Shown here one piece after another: positions 38,921 to 50,362 of a stretch of DNA of 64,000 nt. Source of the DNA: Klebsormidium nitens (Eukaryota; Streptophyta; Klebsormidiophyceae; Klebsormidiales; Klebsormidiaceae); contig DF237043.1 in NCBI GenBank assembly GCA_000708835.1, forward strand, positions 148,382-212,381, in the 5' to 3' direction. The notes beneath the pieces were generated by a model. That model made no database searches. It worked only from the letters and a program-made list of their open reading frames with translations, and was not told the DNA's origin. The position numbers and the translations under genes were made by a program. How positions within the stretch are numbered: position 1 is the stretch's first letter; every line of letters starts with the position of its first letter.

Positions 38921-40298
38921 AGCTCCCAACAAGACCGCCGGGTACGGTACCCAAGATCGAATCAAGCTTCAAAATAGGATATTCGAACCCCGCGTACATT
39001 TAAGTTCGGGCCGATTTCACCCCCATCCTATTCAACATGCACGTCCTCGGACTCAAAGCTTTGCATGAAATTTTTCTCTGAAAGTTTGAGAACCTGAGCA
39101 ACCGGCCAGGGTAATAGCACGAATGTTGTCCATGTTTTGCTAGCTAGGTCGTGGCCATTCGCTAGCTCAAGTTGCCAATCTTTTAAGCATTGAATGTCGT
39201 CATTATCGATTCAAGCAGGGTAATACCGTGCAGAGGTACTATAGCTCGCCGTACGTGCATGACTTGGGTGCGTTCGGTGCATCATTCTGGTGATATAGAA
39301 GGAGACGACAATGATCTGTATGTGCTTAGCTTCCAAGGAACCTTCCATAAAGAAGGGTCGTTGGCGCATAAAACTCGAATATTATCTACTCAGGGACGAT
39401 TTCAATACGATTTGTCTTCAAGTACTGAAGTGGCAGGAACTGACGATTCCGGGTAAGCATGACTATTTTTGGATGCTCCATAAATATTTTGGAAGGCTGT
39501 AAGAGACATGGAACAAGCATGGAACAAAATACTAATCTGGCTGCTGCATAAATGGGGTGCCGACAATTTATCACATATCCTACATTATTTCAACTTAGCA
39601 GCATAATCTACAATGGCGGCCGCAATGGTCGATATCCTCAGAAGAGAAGCAGTAGAAGAGGAATGAGCAGCTCAGTGGTGCAGGACCCGAGCAGGACTAT
39701 CCTTTTGATCAACAGGTTTCGCTCACCTTGATGACCTTGATGATCATTTTCCAAGGTGGAAAGGTGGAATCATATTTGAATATTTCTCCTCTCTTCGTAA
39801 GTGAAATCTCGCTTTACACATCATGACCTTCACACATGGGAAACCCTGGTACAATTACAAGATGCGCGTTGGAACCTCAGCTGGGACGTTGTGGAATGGA
39901 TGATCAACATGCTGGCAGAGTTCACTGCGCTCGATCTGATGGCGGAGCGCGGGCGCTGGCGGAGCGCGGCCGCGAGCGGCGCGCCCATTATGCGGCGGGT
40001 TTTGTAGAGGGTTTAGGGACTGGAGACGGTCAAAAACCGCGCGTGACCTGCGCGCATCCAGAAGGTTCTATTTAACTTTTAAGTTCTACTACTAGATAGA
40101 AACTGAAAAGCAATTGGGGCTTGTTCATTTCCAAACATTGCATTGCATTGCAGGGCGCTTGCAGCATTGCAGGGACCGCGTTATAGATTGTTCTTTGCTG
40201 CAAGTGAGAGATTCAGCAACAGAAGAAACCCTTCCGCATCTGCAAATCACTTTGAGATTTTTCTACTACTTTATTTTAAGTGCTGCGCCGCCGTTGCG
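38921..40298. other. intergenic region
   Basis: No gene was recognised. A short stretch at about 39003-39070 translates as FTPILFNMHVLGLKAL, reminiscent of the RT segment SPLLFNLYI, and may be a scrap of a second retroelement. The last 250 nt precede the FKBP start codon and contain ATTGCATTGCATTGCAG-type short repeats near 40138-40154. Confidence 0.45.
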
Positions 40299-43200
40299 AT
40301 GGAAGATCTCAATCTCAACACGCCGCTGGAGGCAGGGGACGACGAGATGGACACCGCTGCCTGGGAGCCAGAGAAAGAGGGCACCGAGATCAAACTCACG
40401 GATGACGGGGGTGTGAAGAAGAAGATTCTGAAGAAAGGAGAGGGCTACCTCATGCCGGAGACTGGCGATGAGGTCACCGTGCATTATACTGGCACCCTGC
40501 TGGATGGAACAAAGTTTGATTCAAGCAGAGATAAAGACCGCCCGTTCTCTTTCACCCTGGGCAAAGGTGAGTTGCATTGTGGCCTGAAACCTTTTTTTGA
40601 GAAATGTTGGCACTGGCGAAGAGAACGGCCTTTCCTTCGAATGAAATTTGGTGGTTGTGGTTCCTGAATATTGATACTTTGTTGGTTGGGTGCATCCTTC
40701 TTCCAAATAAAGCGACTTGCTTGGCGGCATTTGTCAGTTCTGCTGATGAAAGCAATTCTTTCGGCGTTCCATCAGCCTCTGGTTGTTCCGGAAGAGGGTT
40801 TATGGTGGTACCATTTGGCAAGAGGTGCAAGAGGTGGAAGGTATTACACCATTGTCGCGTCGGAGGAAGCGCGGGTAGACCAGCGAGATAAATCCTTTTG
40901 ACTCTTTTGGTAGCAAGTTCTGTAAAAGGCAGTCGCTGATGATGCCCCCTATGTTCCCTTATTTTGATTCAGCTGTCGTGTACTCAGGTCACTACTGAGA
41001 AATTGTCCTTGAGATTTTATCAAAGGGTTTGGAAGTGATGTGGAGTGCCTCAATCTGCTGACCAATGGCTCTTCTCTTGTAAGTTGCAAAGTAGGAGCGT
41101 CTGTGGTTGCATTTATTGGACAGCCTGATTCCACATTTATGTCCCAGCCTCTTTAGGAGTTTTTGATGCTTGAAAGATGCGCATTGCAAATTTTAGACGA
41201 GCTTGGTGGCCATCAGCTTCAGTAACGACTGTCCGTAGACTTGGGCTGATAGGTTCTCTTTTCTTGGTTTATTCACTTCCTTTGCTCTTGTCGTCCTCAG
41301 GTATTCCGACTCCTATTTTCCTTGTCAGGCACCCGACTTGCCAGTCAAGCTGCAGCCCAGCCACCTCCTTCTGCAGGGCTTGGTCGCCTGCCAGCCCGCC
41401 AGGTGGCGCCACGCCATTGACCGCATCCTGCAATCGCAGCCCGCTCGATAACTTTTGTCTATTCAAACAGTACACATCTTCCTCATTGCATTCACATGAT
41501 TCCAATTTCCTGCGCAGGCCAAGTTATCAAGGGCTGGGACACCGCCGTTGCGACCATGAAGAAGGGCGAGCGCGCCATGCTTACGATCGAGTCCCAGTAT
41601 GCCTACGGCGACGCCGGCGCGGGCGACTCCATCCCCCCCAACTCGACGCTCAACTTTGACGTCGAGCTCCTGTCCTGGAAGAGTGTGAAGGATATTACGG
41701 GAGACGGGGGAGTCATTAAAACGGTGGTGGCGGAAGGGAAGGGCTATGAGAAGCCGAACGGGCCGGACGAGGTTCTGGTCAACTACACGGTGAAGGCAGG
41801 GGGGGAAGTTGTGGAGGAGACCAAGGAAGGGGGTGAGTGGTTGTGTGGCTGTCTTCGCAGGAGTATCGTTTTCCTTTCTGTGGTCTTTTTGCTGACTTTA
41901 CAGGCATGTATGTGGCCTTTTTGCTTTGTCTCGCATGTTTTCTCTCTTCCGAGATTGCTGTTCAGTTGAAAGTACCCTGGTTACCATTGGGAAGAAGATG
42001 TAGGTTTTGTGAAAGCCAGTCGCCTCATCTCGTTGATGGCAGCCGCTGTTGACGAGTACACCGGCTGGCTTTGTTGGGGAGACTGAATATATTCATACAT
42101 CAAATTCTTACTACCAGAGTTTGCCCTTACTTGGAACAATGACTTGGCTTAGTCAATTTGTCAGGCAGACCTGAAAAGCTTCGACCATGAAATCCTTGTC
42201 ACAGCCAAGAGTTTGTCTTTACTTGGAACAACGACGTTGCTAAGACATGTCATGCAAATCAATCCTGCCCTGCTCTGCTGGCTGGCGGATCTGGTAGGAC
42301 TACACCAGCTGGCACCTTCGCCAAAGGTCGCAAGCGAGCTCAAATGCACTCGATAGACTGTGCTTTTCTTGACGGATTGGAATCTGCTTTTGTATGCAGG
42401 TTTGGAGTTCTCGCTGGAGGACGCCAGTGCTGTGCCCCCCGCCGTCAGCAAGGCGGTGGCCACGATGAAGAAGGGCGAGAAGGTGTCCCTGCAGGTGGCG
42501 CCAAAGTACGCGGCCCGCCCCGGCGAGGTGCAGAGCAAGGGCGTCACCATTGACCTGGAACTGGTCTCCTGGAAAACGGTGAGCACAAATTCCATCCTTC
42601 TACGTCAGCCCCCCAGGCTAGAACAGAAGCCATCTGCCTTCTTCTTTCAGTTAATGTTGCCGTCGTGGAAGCCGGCTCTATCGGTTTCCATGCTAATATC
42701 CCGTTGGAAATTGACTTCTCAAACTGCCAGGTTTCCAGTGTTTATCGGCAAGGAAAAGCTCGCAGAATGTGTCCTCTCGGGAGATTCGTCGATGGAATTG
42801 TAGGCTTTTCAAGTCATGTGTCAAGAAGGGAACTTCCAGAAAATATCCGACGTGTTTGAGGCTTAGCGTCTCGTTTGCTGTCCGCAGTTCTCTCTGCTCG
42901 GTCAAAGTACCACAGCCCGCGAGGGAGAGTTGCCGGCAAGGGCCCTCTTTGTCTTCCAGCTTTACCGTCATTTGGATTCATCTTGCTATCGCCCCCAAAG
43001 TCAGATGTTCTCCATCACCACCGCTTAGTCGTAAGTCTCAAAGTGAGACCATTATTCAGCTCAGCAAACATGCTCCATTTCCTTTCCCCGTCACCATCTC
43101 CTTCCTCGCCACTCCCTCCTTACCACTTTGACTTTTTCTTACCACGTGTTCTCTCTCACTTCAGGTTTCCAAGGTGTCGGAAGACAAGAAGGTGATGAAG

Positions 43201-46200
43201 AAGATTCTCGAGGAGGGCCCCAACTTCGAGAAGCCCGGCGAGTTCGCAAAGGTCAAGATCGCGTACGAAGCGCGCCTGCCGGACGGCACCGTCTTCGACC
43301 GGCGGGAAGCGGATGACGCTTTCGAGTTCACGACCGGCGAAGAGGAGACGATCACCGGGCTAGACTTGGCAGTGCAAGCCATGAAGAAGGACGAGAAGGC
43401 GGTGGTCAGCATCGCACCGGAGTACGCGTTTGGAGCGGAGATCGTGGATAAAGACGGCTTCTTGGCGCCTGTGCCAGGAGGTGAGAAGAGATAATTCGTG
43501 CCGAGTTATTGAGTCATTCGGGGTGCTTAGAGAGGAGCAGGAAGGGTGTAATGGCAGCACTTTTGGCGGTTGTCGAGCGTAATGAATGGTTTGGGAGACA
43601 GGGACACAAGTCGACCGCAGTCAACAGCTCAGGAATCGCTCCATCAGACTGCGAAGCCGACAGCTTTAGCGTCCACGATGGAAATTGGTTTTTCGATGAC
43701 ACCCGGTCTGGCACTAAGCAGCGTCTGAGCAAGCCAGCATGAACTGCACCTTCCTGCGCTTGGTTCTTCTTTGGTTAAGTTACCGCCTGATGGTTACCTG
43801 CTTTCCCTTTCCTTTAATCAAGTTCATCCAACCCTCCTGAGCTCCGACCATAAGGTACACGGTGATGCTTAACCCCGTTGCTCTGACCCTCCCCAGCTTC
43901 GACTAGGGAGTACACGGTGACGCTGCTTGAGATGATCAAGGACAAGGAGTTGCGAGAAGCAAAGCTGACATTTGAGAGGCTGGCGAAGAGTGTTCAACCG
44001 CCCAATGTTTACTCTGCTTAACCCAGTCCTCCTAACCCTGCTCAGGTTCGAGCGTGGAGTACACTGTGACGCTGCTGGAGATGACCAAGGACAAGGAGTC
44101 GTGGGACCTAAAGGAGACACCGGAGAAGCTGGCGGAGGCGGGCGTCAAGAAGGAGGCCGGCAATGCGCTGTTCAAGGCTGGCAAGTACGAGCGCGCCTGC
44201 AAAAAGTACGACAAGGTGAGGCTGCTGCTCCATGTACGCGTTTCAGACGGCTCTAGTTCCAAACCAAAGTTTTAAGCAAGCTTCGGAAGGGTCGGCGAGA
44301 TGAAGTGCAATGTATAGATTCCATGGCTTACGTTACGTTTTCACTCTCTTACTTTGCTTTCATGTACAGTCGTCAGTGTCCTGATTCACCTCCTCATATG
44401 TGCGGCGTCAGCTTTTGCCCCACTGAATCCGGAAGGCTCGATAGACACGACCCAAATCCCTCTGTTCTTCGAATCTGCAAGAGCTTCGCTACAGTGACTG
44501 TGACGACAAATCATCCTCTGATTACAAATTGCGCAGATTACAAAGTGCGCACAAAAAGAAAGGTTCTCCGTACTGTTGCCCGATCAATCACTCCAAGTCA
44601 GTGACCCATTCGGCCAGCAAGTGTCAAGTCTCAAATTGGCGAGATTGCCTTGTCGTGCAGGGGTTGAGCTACATTGAGTACGACAGCGCATTCTCGGACG
44701 CGGAGAAGAAAGCGAGCAAGGCGCTCAAGGCGAGCATGCACGGCAACAAGGCGGCCGCGGCGCTCAAGCTGCGCGACTGGAACGCCGCCATCAAGGCCGC
44801 GTCGAAAGTGCTGGAACTGGAGCCGGTGAACGTGAAGGCGCTCTTCCGGCGCGCGCAGGCGTACCGCGAAACGGAAGACTACGATTTAGCGGAAGCGGAC
44901 CTGAAGCGGGCAATGGAATACGAGCCGGCCAACAGGTGGGAACGCGCCTCTTGGTTCGCTCGAGCTGCGCTGCGACTTTCTGTATAGGATGCGTTACAGA
45001 CCTGCACGAATGGAATGACGTTTTACAGTGTTGTCAAAAGCTGCCGATGCCCTGAAACTGACTGTCCGGAAAAGGAAGGGCTTGCTTGACACCGTGGTAC
45101 GAGTGATTGTGGGCTGCTCGGACGGATTGCCTTGATCGGCTGCCAGAGATTCTTGCATCACTCCGTTTCCGAGAATGGGCCATTATTCGAGCATTCGAGA
45201 CTGCGGCGAACTGCATCCGCAACGAACCGTAGTCCATGGCCGGTCAATGGTTCAGCGTTGGCTGTGCCCTAAGATGCCACGTGAGTAACCGTCGAGTGAC
45301 GTCACGCCGCAAATGACCGTAAAAAGGTTCTGGCTTTTCTGACGTTGTGGCGTCTGCACCCGTGTGGTGCAGCCATATGCGGTGCTAACAAGGTACAAGA
45401 TACCAGTGTTAATGTCATGGCTGCATAGTCACTATTCCTTTTGAGTTTCAAAAAATAAGGGACTTTGATGATCCAGGGCTGGGCTGACGTGTGCGCGCGC
45501 GGTGCAGGGATGTGCGCGCGGAGTACAAGGTGCTGAAGCAGAAGTGGGCGACGTACCAGAAGCGCGAGGCCGCGCTCTACAGCAACATGTTCAAGCCGCT
45601 CAAAACGGAGCCCAAGTGAGTGCGCGCGCACTGGGAGTGCTATCGAGGCAACGCTTCTATGCAAACGAAGACAATTGTCTTGTCTCCCTTCCGAAGCGGT
45701 TGTGATTGGTCCTAAATTGGAAGCAAGGACTGGTCAGGTGATCATGGAAGCCGTGCCGAAGAGATTCCCCGAGCCTCACTGACAGAACGGATGGAAGGAG
45801 AACAAGGACTCCCGGCGGAGTCCTAGGTAACCCCCTTCTACTATAACCCGTACGATCGACGGTCGAAATCATCAGATCTGGTCATCCCAGACCGTCGATC
45901 TAATGGGTGTAAGCTAGGAGGGTCTCCGATACCGCCTCGGGAGTCGGGAGTCCATCTTCTTCGTCCTTCCGTTCCGACAGTGTTCGCATGCGAAGCTTAC
46001 TTCTTTGCCTATGTGGCTGTCCCTTATCGATAGTCCGCAGAGGGCGTGCCACTTTGTTGTACTGACGCTTGAAGGCTGCTAATTTCTGCAGGGTCTAAGC
46101 TCTTTTCAGACTTGGGTGTTGATTCGAAGTTAGTCACCGCGCTCCCTGTCTCCCCCTCGTCGAATGGATGATGGTCCGACTCCCACTTGTAATCGCTTTT

Positions 46201-46444
46201 GTCGACTTTTGTACACCTTTGACCTTTGTCGCTTTGTGGTCAAAGGTGTACAGGACACCGTGTTGGATTCTTATTCATCAGAAGACCAATTGACTTTCCG
46301 AACTTGTGATGCAGGCCGCATTCAAACGGAACGAAAGTCGCGGAAGCTCCTGCTGTGAGCGCGGTGCATGACGTTGAGGCTCCCCTTGGGGCAGCACCCA
46401 TGGACACGACCACCGGTGCGGCAGATGAAGCAGGCTACTTGTAG
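40299..46444 (+). CDS. three-domain FKBP with TPR (ROF1/FKBP62-type co-chaperone)
   Basis: Peptidyl-prolyl isomerase and HSP90 co-chaperone linked in plants to acquired thermotolerance. Eight exons: 40299-40566, 41518-41832, 42400-42578, 43165-43480, 44046-44215, 44661-44935, 45508-45615 and 46315-46444. They sum to 1761 nt, 586 residues. FKBP domain 1 has the full active-site set (VHYTGTLLDG, FDSSRD, VIKGW, YAYGDAG, IPPNSTL). Domains 2 and 3 are degenerate, lacking the VIKGW tryptophan, as in the family. The TPR region (KKEAGNALFKAGKYERACKK, MHGNKAAAALKL, KALFRRAQAY) keeps the Lys/Asn/Lys/Arg residues of the HSP90 carboxylate clamp. The tail is short and acidic (DTTTGAADEAGYL). If the last donor (GTGAGT at 45616) is not used, a TGA at 45617-45619 ends the protein early. 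Intron 4 contains an alternative exon copy; intron 7 contains a foldback element. Confidence 0.95.
43839..44021 (+). repeat. duplicated exon 5 heads in FKBP intron 4; potential alternative terminal exon
   Basis: True exon 5 opens at 44046. A copy opens at 43897 after an intact CCCCAG acceptor, and about 50 of its first 61 bases match. Both encode EYTVTLLEM then (I/T)KDKE. The copy is in the correct phase for exon 4 and stays open to a TAA at 44019-44021. A third, more decayed copy (AGCTCCGACC, then GGTACACGGTGATGCTT) lies at 43839-43872. Confidence 0.85.
45777..45981. mobile_element. foldback MITE-like element in FKBP intron 7
   Basis: About 205 nt whose two halves are imperfect reverse complements. 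Outer ends are CACTGACAGAACGG at 45777-45790 and CCGTTCCGACAGTG at 45968-45981. Inner arms include GGACTCCCG on both sides and a perfect GATCGACGGTC (45852-45862) / GACCGTCGATC (45890-45900) pair. There is no coding capacity and no clear target-site duplication. The CACTG ends resemble CACTA-superfamily termini, but the assignment is tentative. Confidence 0.7.
46210..46252. repeat. perfect 15-bp hairpin in FKBP intron 7
   Basis: TGTACACCTTTGACC (46210-46224) and its exact reverse complement GGTCAAAGGTGTACA (46238-46252) enclose a 13-nt loop. It lies 62 nt upstream of the exon 8 acceptor, so the pre-mRNA could fold next to the branch-point region. Confidence 0.85.
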
Positions 46445-47397
46445 GACCAGATCGTGTCTAGAAGGATACAAAAACGTTGAGAAATGAGGACCGTTTTGAC
46501 AGAACATGAGCGCCTCGACTCCAGCTCTGACGGACAATGAAGTACGTAGTTGGTTGCTTCGAATGTCGCACAGCTACTTAAACATGCATGTACCATCGAC
46601 ATGCAAGGCAAGCTTCGACTTAGTATTAGTCCTACTGTCCCTCCACTGATAAGTCATTCGTAATACAATTTCGCAGTACTCTGCAATCCGCGTCAGCACC
46701 AGCATCATAAACTTGAATTGAAGGACGACATGATCGGTGAGCTGAAATTAATTGATTGCAACCATCCGGAGAATTCAACTAGCTGTGCCACTGAATCATC
46801 GCGGCCGGCATGCCCGCGCGGCGGCGTGCATGCATATAGTACTGCAATGTCATATATGTCACAAGAATATACTGCATTAGATAAGACTTACGCGGCATGG
46901 ATGGACACGTACGATCTATATACGAGTGCGACCATTCTTGAGATTAAAGAGGTAGCACCCGGCCGTCAACTATGATCGAGCATTTTTAATGATAAGGGCT
47001 TAATTCGTAGTCCATGTAAACCGCTCGCGCTCGACTCGATCATGCAACATGAGCAAACCGTCCCATGTTCTTTGTGCACCGATCGGTATAACTAAACAAG
47101 CAACACGCGTAGACGGCGGCGTCACGCCTCACTGTCAGGTTTGACTTAGCCGGATTGCTTGCTGATCATCGATCAACCTGGCAAACCCACCACGACTGGC
47201 AACACACAGGTTGAAATGCTCAGGTTTGTACAGATGATACCGAAGCACCAAAAGCGTCCGCTTGCTTGGGTTCCATCTGATCAGAATCAGCTTCTACTGT
47301 CATATTCTTGGGCAGACCAGCCCAGGTGTTCCTCCAGAATTCTCATAATTGACCGGAATACAAGAACCTGTTCCTTCTAGACTAAAGGCGGACTGAT
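46445..47397. other. intergenic region between convergent genes
   Basis: About 950 nt between the stop codons of the two FKBP genes. It contains both 3' UTRs; no additional gene was recognised. Confidence 0.5.
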
Positions 47398-49621
47398 CTA
47401 CCCGCTGGCCTTTCCTAGAAACTCGACGTCGAAGATCAAGGTAGAGTTGGGTGGGATGACGCAATTGCCTGCAAAAACATGTGGTTGACAAGGGTCAGCA
47501 CTGCTCATCCAGGCAATAGAGAACGGCTCATCAATTCTGTGAACGTCAGCTTGTAATAGTGACACAGAATGACCAACCTCAAGTCGCTGGCATTATGTTT
47601 CTAGCGCGCTTCTCTGACAAGCAAAAAGGTTCCGCCTTTGGTGGGTGTGGATTCCTATCCCTAATTCCCGTAGCATAGCTTTACAAAGACACTGATCTCG
47701 ACAAAAGTTCGGCCAGTTGACGGGAGTGCCAGAGCCAAGCTGCTCTCACCTCCTCTACAACCAGCCCCCCTGGCGCCGTACCCGAGCGCTGCAGGAATCC
47801 TCAACACGCGCTTACCCCCTGCAGCGCACACGGAAGGTGACATGAGGGATGTAGAGGCGACCCGACACACCATGAGATTCTAAAGCTGCCCCATGAGGGT
47901 GTGAGGCCTCCATGGCTCCTAACTGCTGGAGAGCGCTCGTCCTGCTCAACTGTCTGTTTGCATCGAGGGGGTCGTTAACCAGGAGGGTATAACGCTAAAG
48001 TTCTTTGTATCTATCTTCATGCATGTCCATGAATGTTTCCTTCTCGAGAAGAGCGTTCCATCGTCAATCAAATTTACTTGCAGATTCGATACTGCTATCT
48101 CAGAAGAGCCCACACGAGCGGCAGAACCAAGTCCGGAAAGAAACTGACCATTTTTCAAGCTTTCACCTTCTCAACTGAAGAGAGAACGTGAAGACTGCCC
48201 AGACCATCCCTTCTAAACCTGCATGTATCATGTATCATGTATCGTCTCACCGGGGCTACCAAGATTCCATAAACGACACCCAAACCCGTAGATACCGTAC
48301 CTGCTTTCATGGCGGGGATGCCCTCTGCCCCCAGGATACCTTGGTCCCAGCCTTTGATTACCTGCAACCAGTGAACGGCAATGAAAACCCCGGCCCGCGC
48401 ATTGCCCAGACACTGAAAAGCTAGCAGGTGGAACACCTCAATATGGAAAATTGCACCAATTCGCATTCTGTTGCCCTTGTATGACGGTCAGGCAAATGCA
48501 CCGATTGAGCGAACCTAGACAAATATTTTGACCCTCCTTCCTCTCCTGCCGGACCGACCAGGATCATACTGCCTGTCCATCAAGAAGGACAGGGGTGCGG
48601 CGGTCAGCAGCTAAATGATGCACATGAGCTGTAAAAGTCGGGGGGCCAATGCCTTCTCTAGCTTTCCATGCCCTGTCCTGCCTCACCTCTCCAGCCCCAA
48701 TCCTGAACGTAAGCGGCTTCCCCCGGGTGTAGCTGGAATCAAACACCTTGCCGTTGGACTCCAACCGGCCAGTGTAGTGCGCCTGAGAATAGAGCAACAA
48801 CTGCTTAGAAACAACATGGAGCAGCGGCCGAGGAGAAGCTAGCGCAGCAATCAGCGTACTGATTCAACCTGAAAACAGGGGATATGCTGGTGCCAGACGA
48901 AGCCAGTGCTGCTGCCCTTCGGACTGATTCTCCTGTCTCTCTTCCGTCGTAACTTTCAACCAACTTCCGCAACTTCCTTCAAATACCGTCTGAGAAATTG
49001 CCTCAACATGCAGACTAGAAGATTGTGGTGAAACCCATGCTGTTCCAAAAAGTCTGACAATTGCTCTGCTTTGCTCCAAGATTCAGTGGTCCTCCTCTGC
49101 TCATGTATTTCGGGTCAGGATCAAAAATGGAGCAGACGCCTCACTTTAATGAGCTGCCCTTTCACCGGCTCCGCACCCGCGCCCTCGCTAGTTTCCTTGA
49201 ACCCTAATCCTGACGGCGAAGTTACGAAATCACCAGCCTCGTCTGCATCCGCCTGACTGGCCCCGAGACCTGCCCCAGCTGCGGCTAGCGCCCCTGCAAC
49301 TGCCCCGACCATCGCCTGTCTCCTGCTGACACCTGACGTCTCCGCACTGGTGGCATCTGTTGTCTCAGGGTTTGAGGATTTTCGCAGCAATCGGAAACCA
49401 GGAATCTGGAACTTCTTTGTCATGAGGTCCTCTGAGGGCTCTGATGCTTTTTGTGAGGCGGCCCTGATCGTCAGACGGTGGCCCGCTGTGTGACGGGGGT
49501 ACGGGGACAGGGCAATGTGGAGGCCATTGAAGAATGAGCTAGAGGTAGACGAAGCGGAGCGGCAGAGGGGGGAGGGGAGAAGGCGAGCACACAAGGGGGA
49601 GGAACAGGAGGCCACCGCCAT
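47398..49621 (-). CDS. thylakoid-lumen FKBP-type peptidyl-prolyl isomerase
   Basis: Single-domain FKBP predicted for the thylakoid lumen. Five exons: 49621-49145, 48782-48687, 48361-48301, 47818-47750 and 47468-47398. They sum to 774 nt, 257 residues. The N-terminus is a Ser/Arg-rich plastid transit peptide ([15 protein letters not shown]). It is followed by a twin-arginine lumenal signal ([20 protein letters not shown]) ending in an Ala-x-Ala-type cleavage site (SQADA), so it should use the Tat pathway. The FKBP domain reads [53 protein letters not shown] and [15 protein letters not shown], with the core active-site residues kept. Two cysteines (GAGCRGG and NCVIPPN) could form the redox disulfide known in lumenal FKBPs. 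The gene is convergent with the cytosolic FKBP, but the two are only distantly related in sequence and not a tandem duplicate. Confidence 0.94.
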
Positions 49622-50362
49622 TGCGCCGTCAGGTACAAGTACCTCCAGCTGACAGTGACACTGACAGAAAATATTACTCACAGTGTTCATTTGAAGAATT
49701 TCAGCCTGAATTGCTGATGCGCAACTAGAGAGCGGTGGGAAGCAGCATGCAAGCTGGAAATGCTGCGCAAACAAGGGCTGGCGGCCGGAGGCAGCCCGCC
49801 AATCAACTCGCACCGAAGGAAGAAGCCTTTACCGCGCGCTTTTTGAGCAAATATCTCGGGAAATATTTCCGAGACTCCGGAGCGGTTAGCAGCTTAGCAT
49901 GAAGGTTAGGTACCTACTTGCTAGCCCTTGCCCTCTTGAAAGGGGGTTAGAGAATCTAACCCAAACATGAAAAAGTGCATGGAAGGAGACGGTTGTTGAT
50001 GCACTGCATGTCAACTGATGAATTCGCTTGGGCAAGCCAGCGTGAGCCAGCGTCGTCCGTCCGTCTTTCAATTAGGTAATCTTTCCTGCATTTCTTCTTG
50101 AAGAAGCGCTCCTAGCCTAGGACCTAGGTACATTACTAATTAGTAGGAGAGAGCACCTACAGCTGATCAAGAGAAGTCAACTTTTTGCTTGCAAGCTGAA
50201 TATTGAAGAGCATTAGGTACTTTGTACTTTCGTGAGCCCCTTGTGAATCGACGAGCAGCAAAGAATAGTATCTAAGGTGCAGTTCCCGCGTGGAGAACAC
50301 GAAGTTTTAGGGTTTTTGATCAGACGCTTGAATTCTGGAAAACCTTCTTCACTGCAGAAGCT
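49622..50362. promoter_or_regulatory. divergent promoter region, lumenal FKBP and MED6
   Basis: About 740 nt between two start codons facing away from each other. AGGTAC recurs at 49908-49913 (inside palindromic AGGTACCT), 50126-50131 and 50215-50220, and CCTAGG-type palindromes lie near 50111-50128. The recurrence suggests a regulatory motif, but no known factor can be named. Confidence 0.45.

Noticed and set aside
39003-39070. Second LINE fragment suggested by FTPILFNMHVLGLKAL
   Set aside because: Only about 16 residues resemble the RT SPLLFNLYI segment, with no flanking motifs; too weak to annotate as an element.
42729-42760. Possible further exon-head copy in FKBP intron 3
   Set aside because: GCCAG followed by GTTTCCAGTGTTTATCGG resembles the exon 4 start GTTTCCAAGGTGTCGG, but the match is short and may be chance; not counted as another case.
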